This document shows, piece after piece, positions 52,040-57,622 of a stretch of DNA of 57,622 bases; positions within the stretch are counted from its first letter, which is position 1, and the number at the start of each line of letters is the position of its first letter. The translations under genes and the position numbers were made by a program. Source of the DNA: JAEUPI01 sp044222685 (lineage in GTDB: Bacteria; Pseudomonadota; Gammaproteobacteria; Burkholderiales; Burkholderiaceae_C); contig JBGAMU010000012.1 of the NCBI GenBank assembly GCA_044222685.1, positions 1-57,622 of the forward strand. Direction: 5' to 3'. The notes under the pieces were generated by a model. It did no database searches. It saw nothing but the letters and a program-made list of their open reading frames with translations, and was not told where the DNA came from.

Positions 52040-52408
52040 TCAACCTGCGCGATGACGCGCCACCTCCTCGGCCACGGCGCGGGCCACCACCTCACGCAGC
52101 ACGGCGGCCAGCTGGCGCCTGGCCTCGTCGGCCAGCGCGGTGGTCAGCCGCGTGAGGTGCGGCGCCAACGCGTCGCGCATGCGATGCTCGAACAGCACGT
52201 CGATCTGCGGCTGCAGCCGCACCAGCACCTGCTCGGCGATGCGCGACTCCTGCAGCAGCGCGCTGGCCAGCAGCGGTGCGGGTGCGATGTCGCTCTCAAC
52301 CCGCAGTGGCGTCTCGGACGCGGGCGCGTCAGCGGTCGGCGGCGGCACCTCGCGCACGACCTCGGTCAGGGTCGGCACGCGCTGGGGTGCAGGCGGTTCG
52401 GGGTTCAT
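52040..52408 (-). CDS. Hypothetical protein, DUF2486-like
   Basis: A 122-residue protein. The first 45 residues are Pro-rich and probably disordered (PPAPQRVPTLTEVVREVPPP), the rest is a long amphipathic helix (LLQESRIAEQVLVRLQPQID then RRQLAAVLREVVARAVAEEV). No signal or membrane segment. It resembles short Burkholderiales proteins called DUF2486, located beside holC. The role is unknown; a scaffold or adaptor is possible. Its stop lies 206 bp from the binding-protein gene and holC ends 8 bp upstream of its start. Confidence 0.7.
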   Translation of the reverse strand: MNPEPPAPQRVPTLTEVVREVPPPTADAPASETPLRVESDIAPAPLLASALLQESRIAEQVLVRLQPQIDVLFEHRMRDALAPHLTRLTTALADEARRQLAAVLREVVARAVAEEVARHRAG

Positions 52409-52416
52409 GTCAGGGC

Positions 52417-52860
52417 TTATGTCGGGCTCGGGGCGGAGGTCACGTGCGATGGCTTCACGCCGTGGCTTTCATGGTATCGCCAACGCTGACGTCCCGATCG
52501 CCGCTCTTCGTCGGTGGCGCCGACCAGTTCGATCACGCGGGCGAACCGGTCAGGCCGCTGTACCGGATCGGGACCCAGATTCAGCAGGACCGTGGCGTCG
52601 GGCACCTGCGCGGCCTCGTCCTCGGCCAGCCAGATCGGCGTGCGCTCGAACTCCGCTCCTGCGCGCTGACCCGGACGCAAGCGCACATGGGGCACGAATT
52701 CGAGCTGCTCGAAGGTCCAGAGCAGCGGGTCGAGCCGGCCGATCTGCTCGGCGTCGCCGCAGACCAGCACGCGTGCGCCCTGCCGATACGCCTTGCGCAG
52801 CAACCGGCAGGCGTAGACGAGCTTGTCGTCGAGCCCGCTGTGGAACGCCACGTCGACCAT
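52417..52860 (-). CDS. holC: DNA polymerase III subunit chi
   Basis: The chi subunit links the clamp loader to single-strand binding protein. The 147-residue protein matches HolC: VDVAFHSGLDDKLVYACRLL at the start, RVLVCGDAEQIGRLDPLLWTF near residues 39-59, FVPH near 65 and TPIWLAEDE near 86, then LLNLGPD. The ATG at 52860 gives the usual start. It lies 20 bp after pepA on the same strand, the common pepA-holC arrangement. Confidence 0.93.
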   Translation of the reverse strand: MVDVAFHSGLDDKLVYACRLLRKAYRQGARVLVCGDAEQIGRLDPLLWTFEQLEFVPHVRLRPGQRAGAEFERTPIWLAEDEAAQVPDATVLLNLGPDPVQRPDRFARVIELVGATDEERRSGRQRWRYHESHGVKPSHVTSAPSPT

Positions 52861-52880
52861 CGGCGCCGGCCCCGCAAAAC

Positions 52881-54347
52881 TCAGCGTTCGGCCACCCGCC
52901 CGAGCACGAAGTGGGTCAGCAACCCCACCGGTCGACCGGTGGCGCCCTTGTTCGCGCCCGAACGCCAGGCCGTGCCGGCGACGTCCAGGTGCGCCCACGG
53001 CAGCTTGGCGGTGAAGCGTTTCAGGAACATCGCGGCGGTGATGGCACCGCCCGCACGGGGCCCCACGTTGGCCATGTCGGCGAAGTTGCTCTTCAACGCC
53101 TCGTCGTACTCGGCATCGACCGGCATGCGCCAGCACGGGTCGAGCGCACGGTCGCCTGCCGACGACAGCTGTGCCGCCAGCGTGTCGTCGGGCGTGAACA
53201 TACCGCTGCGGTGGTGCCCGAGCGCGACGACGCAGGCGCCGGTGAGCGTGGCGATGTCGACCACCGCCTGTGGCTTGAAGCGCTCGGCGTAGGTCAGCGC
53301 GTCACACAGGATCAGCCGCCCTTCCGCGTCGGTGTTCAGGATCTCGATCGTCTGGCCGGACAGGCTGGTGACCACGTCGCCGGGCTTGACGGCGCGGCCG
53401 CTGGGCATGTTCTCGCAGGTCGGGATCAGGCCGACCACGTTGACCTTGGCCTTCAGCTGGGCCAGCGCGCACATGGCACCGAGCACGCTGGCGGCGCCGC
53501 CCATGTCGAACTTCATCTCGTCCATCTCGCCCGCCGGCTTGATGGAGATGCCGCCGGTGTCGAACGTGATGCCCTTGCCGACCAGCACCACCGGTGCCTC
53601 ATGGCCGGGCGCGCCGTGGTGGCGCAGCACGATGAAGCGCGGGGGCTCCTCCGAGCCTTGCGCCACGGCGAGGAACGAGCCCATGCCGAGCTTCTCGATC
53701 TCCTTGCGGCCGAACACCTCGACCTTGAGCCCCGCACTGCGGGCGAGCTCCTGGGCACGCTCCGCCAGGTGCGTCGGCGTGCAGTGGTTGCCCGGCCGAT
53801 TGGCCAGATCGCGGGCCAGCGTCACGCCGGCCACGATGGCCGCACCGCGGCGCAGACCGTCGGCAACGGCGGTGGCCGACTCGGCGCTGCACAGCAGCGT
53901 CACCTTCGACAGGCGCGGGGCCGGTCCGGCGCTCGGCTTGGTGTGGCGATACAGATAGGTCGCGTCGCCGGCCGCCGCGGTCAGCGCCTCGGCATGGGCG
54001 TCCGTCACGGCATCGACGCTCGCCAGCCAGACCACCAGGTGCTTGACCCCCAGGCCCTTGACGGTCGAAAGGCCCTGTGCCAACGCGGCCTTGACGGCGC
54101 GGGCCGAGCCGTCGGCGGCCACCGAGACCAGCGTGCGCGAGGCCTTCACGCCGGCCAGACGGCCGGCGAACCACGAGCGGCCGGCCTTGAGCGCCAGGTC
54201 ACCCTGCTTGATCGCAGCCTCCAGCGGCTGGGCCAGCGCACGCGGCAGGTTCGCCGGCAGCTTGCTTGCGGCCACGACGACCAACAACGCATCGGCCTCG
54301 GCGCGGACCACCGCGTTGGCAGTGATCACCTGATTCCTGAAGTCCAT
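52881..54347 (-). CDS. pepA: Leucyl aminopeptidase (cytosol aminopeptidase, M17)
   Basis: A 488-residue di-zinc/manganese aminopeptidase. The catalytic domain has VGKGITFDTGGISIKPAGEM near residue 260, GGAASVLGAM near 285, and the signature NTDAEGRLILCDAL near 340 with metal ligands Asp and Glu and the bicarbonate-binding Arg. The N-terminal macro-like domain (about 1-160) may bind DNA in related PepA. It is divergent from lptF, sharing a 27-bp gap, and is followed by holC. Confidence 0.96.
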   Translation of the reverse strand: MDFRNQVITANAVVRAEADALLVVVAASKLPANLPRALAQPLEAAIKQGDLALKAGRSWFAGRLAGVKASRTLVSVAADGSARAVKAALAQGLSTVKGLGVKHLVVWLASVDAVTDAHAEALTAAAGDATYLYRHTKPSAGPAPRLSKVTLLCSAESATAVADGLRRGAAIVAGVTLARDLANRPGNHCTPTHLAERAQELARSAGLKVEVFGRKEIEKLGMGSFLAVAQGSEEPPRFIVLRHHGAPGHEAPVVLVGKGITFDTGGISIKPAGEMDEMKFDMGGAASVLGAMCALAQLKAKVNVVGLIPTCENMPSGRAVKPGDVVTSLSGQTIEILNTDAEGRLILCDALTYAERFKPQAVVDIATLTGACVVALGHHRSGMFTPDDTLAAQLSSAGDRALDPCWRMPVDAEYDEALKSNFADMANVGPRAGGAITAAMFLKRFTAKLPWAHLDVAGTAWRSGANKGATGRPVGLLTHFVLGRVAER

Positions 54348-54374
54348 AATTCGCTCTGGTTCGAAGGTGGCACG

Positions 54375-55466
54375 ATGTTATTCGATTCGACGTTGCGCAA
54401 GGAGTTGGCACGCGGCTTCGGTGCGACGCTGGTGGTGATCCTCACCATCGTCATCACGATGATGCTGATCCGCACGCTCGGGCTGGCGGCCAATGGCGCC
54501 GTGGCACCGGCCGACGTGGTGCTGCTGATGGGTTACATCGTGCTGAGCCACCTGCCGACGATCCTGGCACTGAGCCTGTTCATCGCAATCGTCGTCACGC
54601 TCGGCCGCATGTACCGCGACAGCGAGATGGCGATCTGGTTCTCCAGCGGCGTCGGCCTGCTGCGCTTCGTCGCCCCGGTCATGCGCATGGCGTGGCCGGT
54701 GCTGCTGCTGGTGGCGGTGCTGGTGCTGGCGGTGTGGCCGTGGGGCAATCGCAGCAGCGCGGAGCTGCGCGATCGCTACGAGCAACGCTCGGACCTGTCG
54801 CGCGTGACGCCGGGCGTGTTCCAGACCTCGCGCGACGGCAGCCGCGTCTTCTTCGTCGACAAGGCCAGCGACGAGGCGCTGAACGCGCGCGGCGTGTTCG
54901 TGCTCGCCAATGCCAGTGGCGGCGAGTCGCTGACATCGGCGCGCGGCGGCCAGATCAGCGTGATCGGCGATGACCGCTTCCTGGTGCTCGAGAAGGGCCA
55001 GCGCGCCCAGGTCGACGCCAAGACCGGCGAGCACACCTTGGCCAACTTCCAGCGCTACCAGGTGCTGGCCGACGATCACAGCGTGCGGCGCGCGGCGGCA
55101 CGCGCGCCGAAGACGATGTCCACGCTCGACCTGCTGCTCGATCCGGTGCCCAAGCACCAGGCCGAGCTGGCATGGCGATTCGGCCTCCTGCTCGGTGCGG
55201 TCAACCTGCTGTTGCTCGGTGTCGCCCTTTCGGCGACCAACCCGCGGCGAGCGACCAACTGGAATCTGCTGTTCGCGTTGCTCGGCTTCGTCGTCTACTA
55301 CAACCTGATCAACCTGTCGCAGGCCTGGGTCGCCGGCTCGCGCATCGCGCTGGCGCCGGCACTGCTGAGCATCCACGGCGGCGCGTTCGTGCTCGGCCTG
55401 ATGCTGATCTGGTGGCGCGACCATGGTACGGTGTGGCGTCCCTGGGCGCGGGTGGCCGCCTCATGA
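54375..55466 (+). CDS. lptF: Lipopolysaccharide export permease LptF
   Basis: LptF and LptG are the membrane subunits of the LptB2FG transporter that moves LPS from the inner membrane toward the outer one. This 363-residue protein has six membrane helices, three before (GFGATLVVILTIVITMMLIR, VLLMGYIVLSHLPTILALSL, VLLLVAVLVLAVW) and three after a periplasmic jellyroll domain (about 125-255). Conserved features include DSTLRKELARG at the start and the GRMYRDSEM coupling helix. The stop overlaps lptG by 4 bp. Confidence 0.94.
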   Translation: MLFDSTLRKELARGFGATLVVILTIVITMMLIRTLGLAANGAVAPADVVLLMGYIVLSHLPTILALSLFIAIVVTLGRMYRDSEMAIWFSSGVGLLRFVAPVMRMAWPVLLLVAVLVLAVWPWGNRSSAELRDRYEQRSDLSRVTPGVFQTSRDGSRVFFVDKASDEALNARGVFVLANASGGESLTSARGGQISVIGDDRFLVLEKGQRAQVDAKTGEHTLANFQRYQVLADDHSVRRAAARAPKTMSTLDLLLDPVPKHQAELAWRFGLLLGAVNLLLLGVALSATNPRRATNWNLLFALLGFVVYYNLINLSQAWVAGSRIALAPALLSIHGGAFVLGLMLIWWRDHGTVWRPWARVAAS

Positions 55467-56578
55467 GGACGGTGCGCCGCCTGCTCTATCGCGACATCGT
55501 CTGGTCGGTGGTGTTCGTCGCGGTCGCCTTCCTGTCGCTGTTCTACTTCATCGATTTCGTCGATGAGCTCGAAGGCATCGGACGCAACGGCTACACCGTG
55601 TGGCATGCGGCGGCCGGCTCGGCGCTCGAGGTGCCCGGACACTTCTACGAGTTGTTCCCGATCTGCGTGCTGATCGGCACGATCTACTCGATGGCACGGC
55701 TCGCACAGTCGTCGGAGTACACGATCCTGCGCACCGGCGGCCTGGGCCCGGTGCGCGCGCTCGGCCTGCTCACGCTGCTGGGCGTGCTGTTCGCCGCCTG
55801 CACGTTTGCGGTCGGCGACTATCTCGCGCCGCTGACCGAGCGCGAGGCGGTGTTGATGAAGGCGGGATTCCGCGGCGGCCTGCAACTCGGCCGCACCGGT
55901 GCCTGGCTCAAGGAGCGCCGCAGCACGCCCGACGGCGAGCGACTGGTGTCGGTGAACGTCGCGCGCACGGGTTCGCGCGGCGAACTCGAGGGCATCCGCA
56001 TCTTCGAGCTCGATGCCGACGGGCGCTTGCGCGTGCGCATCGAGGCACGGCGCGGCCAGGTCGGCGCCGACTCGGTGTGGCAGCTCGAGGATGCCGAACG
56101 CACCGATTGGCCCACACCGGAGCAGGCCGGGAGCGGACAGCCGGTCAAGGTGACGCAGCAGCCCACGCTGGCCTGGCCGAGCACGCTAGGCGCCGACGTC
56201 GTCGCAGCGGCGGTGCTGCCGGTGAGCACGATGACGACGGTGGAACTGTGGCGCTACAGCCGCCACCTGAGCGGGCAGGAGCAGGCCGCGCAACGCCACC
56301 AGATCCAGTTCTGGAAGAAGGCGCTCTATCCGCTCGCCTGCGTGGTGATGGTGGCGCTCGCGCTGCCGTTCGCCTACCTGCACGCACGCTCGGGCGGCAT
56401 CAGCCTGAAGGTTTTCGGCGGCATCATGCTGGGCATCAGCTTCGTGCTGCTGAACAACGTATCCGGCCACCTCGGCATGCTGCGCAACTGGACGCCGTGG
56501 GTCGCGGCGGCCACGCCGGGGCTCGTCTATCTGGCGCTCTCGCTGGCCGCCTTCACCTGGCTGGTGAGGTTCCGCTGA
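55463..56578 (+). CDS. lptG: Lipopolysaccharide export permease LptG
   Basis: The second membrane subunit of the LPS exporter, 371 residues with six helices around a periplasmic jellyroll. RTVRRLLYRDIVWSVVFV begins the first helix, IYSMARLAQSSEYTILRTGG near residue 75 is the coupling helix that contacts LptB, and KVFGGIMLGISFVLLNNVSG near 320 is a conserved late helix. The ATG overlaps the lptF stop and its own stop overlaps the cbiX start (TGATG), so the three genes are coupled. Confidence 0.95.
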   Translation: MRTVRRLLYRDIVWSVVFVAVAFLSLFYFIDFVDELEGIGRNGYTVWHAAAGSALEVPGHFYELFPICVLIGTIYSMARLAQSSEYTILRTGGLGPVRALGLLTLLGVLFAACTFAVGDYLAPLTEREAVLMKAGFRGGLQLGRTGAWLKERRSTPDGERLVSVNVARTGSRGELEGIRIFELDADGRLRVRIEARRGQVGADSVWQLEDAERTDWPTPEQAGSGQPVKVTQQPTLAWPSTLGADVVAAAVLPVSTMTTVELWRYSRHLSGQEQAAQRHQIQFWKKALYPLACVVMVALALPFAYLHARSGGISLKVFGGIMLGISFVLLNNVSGHLGMLRNWTPWVAAATPGLVYLALSLAAFTWLVRFR

Positions 56579-56961
56579 TGCAAGGCCTGCTGCTGTTCGG
56601 TCATGGCGCCCGCGATGCGGCCTGGGCCGATCCGTTTCGTGCCGTGGCGGACCGCGTGCGCACGCAGCGGCCGCAGGTGCCGGTGGAGCTCGCCTTCCTC
56701 GAACTGATGCAGCCGGCCCTGCCCGAGGCAGCGGCCGCGCTGGTCGCGCGCGGCTGCCGGCAGGTCAGCGTGGTGCCGCTCTTCCTCGGCACCGGCGGCC
56801 ACGTGCGACGCGACCTGCCCCGGCTCGTCGACGAACTGCGTGCGCGCCATCCCGAGGTGCAGTGGTCGCTGCAGGCCGCCGTCGGCGAACACCCGGCGGT
56901 GATCGAGGCGATGGCCGGCGTCGCCTGCGATTCGCTTTCATGGACGGCCGACCGCACATGA
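56578..56961 (+). CDS. cbiX: CbiX-type sirohydrochlorin chelatase (short form)
   Basis: A 127-residue single-domain chelatase of the CbiX-S/SirB type that inserts cobalt, nickel or iron into sirohydrochlorin. The two metal-binding histidines are His9 (LLFGHGARD) and His in FLGTGGHVRRDLP near residue 67. The short size means it works as a dimer. The next gene is a CysB-type regulator, so a role in making sirohaem for sulfite reductase is plausible (inference). The start overlaps the lptG stop. Confidence 0.87.
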   Translation: MQGLLLFGHGARDAAWADPFRAVADRVRTQRPQVPVELAFLELMQPALPEAAAALVARGCRQVSVVPLFLGTGGHVRRDLPRLVDELRARHPEVQWSLQAAVGEHPAVIEAMAGVACDSLSWTADRT

Positions 56962-57622
56962 ACCTGCACCAGTTCCGCTTCGTCCAGGAGGCCGTGCGCC
57001 GCAATCTCAATCTCACTGAGACGGCGAAGGCGCTCTACACCTCGCAGCCGGGCATCAGCAAGGCCATCATCGAGCTCGAGGAGGAGCTCGGCCTGGAAAT
57101 CTTCGAGCGCCACGGCAAGCGGCTGCGCCGCGTCACCGAGCCCGGGCAACTGGTGCTGCGCGCGGTGGAGATCATCATGCGCGAGGTCGCCAACCTGCAG
57201 CGCATCGGCGAGGAGTACTCCAAGCAGGAAGCCGGCACGCTGTCGATCGCCACCACGCACACGCAGGCACGCTACTTCCTGCCCGAGCCGGTGGCGGCGC
57301 TGCGCCGCAAGTACCCGCGCGTGCAGGTGGTGCTGCACCAAGGCACGCCGCGCCAGGTGGCGCAGATGCTGCGCGACGACGTGGCCGAGATCGGCCTGGC
57401 CACCGAGGCACTGTCCGAGGTGGACGACCTGGTGACGCTTCCCTGCTACGAGTGGCAGCACGTGATCGTGGTGCCGGCCCAGCATGCGCTGGCCGCGGTC
57501 GAGCGGCCGACGCTGGAACAGCTGGCGGCCGAGCCGCTGGTGTCGTACCACCCGACCTTCACCGGCCGCTCGCGCATCGATCAAGCCTTTGCGCGCGCAC
57601 GGCTGAAACCGACCTTCGCCCT
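56958..57622 (+). CDS. CysB-type LysR-family regulator (3' truncated)
   Basis: The first 221 residues of a LysR regulator. The N-terminal helix-turn-helix has LNLTETAKALYTSQPGISKAI and IIELEEELGLEIFERHGKRL, and the effector domain begins near 90 with LSIATTHTQARYFLPEPVA, a CysB/Cbl mark (TTHTQARY). CysB proteins activate sulfate assimilation and respond to acetylserine or sulfate. The ATG overlaps the cbiX stop by 4 bp, an arrangement I regard as common in Burkholderiales. The C-terminus lies beyond the window. Confidence 0.9.
   Translation, partial: MNLHQFRFVQEAVRRNLNLTETAKALYTSQPGISKAIIELEEELGLEIFERHGKRLRRVTEPGQLVLRAVEIIMREVANLQRIGEEYSKQEAGTLSIATTHTQARYFLPEPVAALRRKYPRVQVVLHQGTPRQVAQMLRDDVAEIGLATEALSEVDDLVTLPCYEWQHVIVVPAQHALAAVERPTLEQLAAEPLVSYHPTFTGRSRIDQAFARARLKPTFA

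Overview
This window is a high-GC (about 68-70% by eye) bacterial chromosome segment, most likely from a betaproteobacterium of the order Burkholderiales, Rubrivivax/Leptothrix/Methylibium-like. The assignment rests on the protein families present (DUF4936, a YbgC-GNAT fusion, a cbiX-cysB pair), on gene order (tmk-holB-pilZ-tatD, pepA-holC beside lptFG, rimP-nusA-infB-rbfA-truB-typA) and on codon usage. It holds 58 protein genes (two cut by the window ends) and one tRNA. No insertion sequence, integrase, prophage or CRISPR array was seen, and no intergenic gap exceeds about 250 bp.

Layout. (1) 1-10,258, all plus strand: the end of a LysR regulator, then a tight operon for protocatechuate 4,5-(meta)-cleavage: ligJ, ligK, a DUF1932 dehydrogenase, ligI, a tannase/feruloyl-esterase-like lipoprotein, ligA, ligB, ligC, an aldo-keto reductase and a second ligA-ligB pair. 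It covers ring opening, pyrone hydrolysis, hydration and aldol cleavage to pyruvate and oxaloacetate. It lacks a LigU-type tautomerase and has an extra ring-cleavage enzyme. (2) 10,284-10,430: a strong terminator and then an AT-rich site with a 17-bp run identical to the E. coli dif recombination site, lying between converging genes. (3) 10.4-15.3 kb, minus strand: a small unknown protein, an ankyrin-repeat protein, tatD-like, pilZ, holB, tmk, mltG. (4) 15.4-25.6 kb: ygfZ, DUF4936, thioesterase-acetyltransferase fusion, iron alcohol dehydrogenase, isocitrate lyase, amidotransferase, hemerythrin, omega-amino-acid transaminase, DMT exporter, dusA.

(5) 25.7-30.2 kb: a 1474-residue predicted lipoprotein that joins a galactose-oxidase/glyoxal-oxidase-like copper-radical module with all metal and radical ligands retained, Ig-like and PKD domains, a YVTN-type propeller, a di-heme cytochrome c module and a PA14 domain. 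This is the most unusual gene of the window. (6) 30.3-35.8 kb: a small repeat-containing membrane protein, a response regulator with a soluble hybrid kinase, an FNR-type regulator lacking the iron-sulfur cysteines and facing a DksA-like zinc-finger gene, and a hydrolase. (7) 35.9-45.7 kb, minus strand: gmhB, DMT transporter, typA, truB, rbfA, infB, nusA, rimP. A good sigma-70 promoter is followed almost at once by an intrinsic terminator in the leader, which suggests attenuation and possibly NusA feedback. (8) 45.9-57.6 kb: fabI, a large PLP decarboxylase, nfeD and SPFH genes, tRNA-Ser(GGA), an orphan branched-chain amino acid binding protein, DUF2486-like, holC, pepA, lptF, lptG, cbiX and a CysB-type regulator cut by the window end.

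All assignments come from reading sequence motifs and recalled family features. No database search was run.
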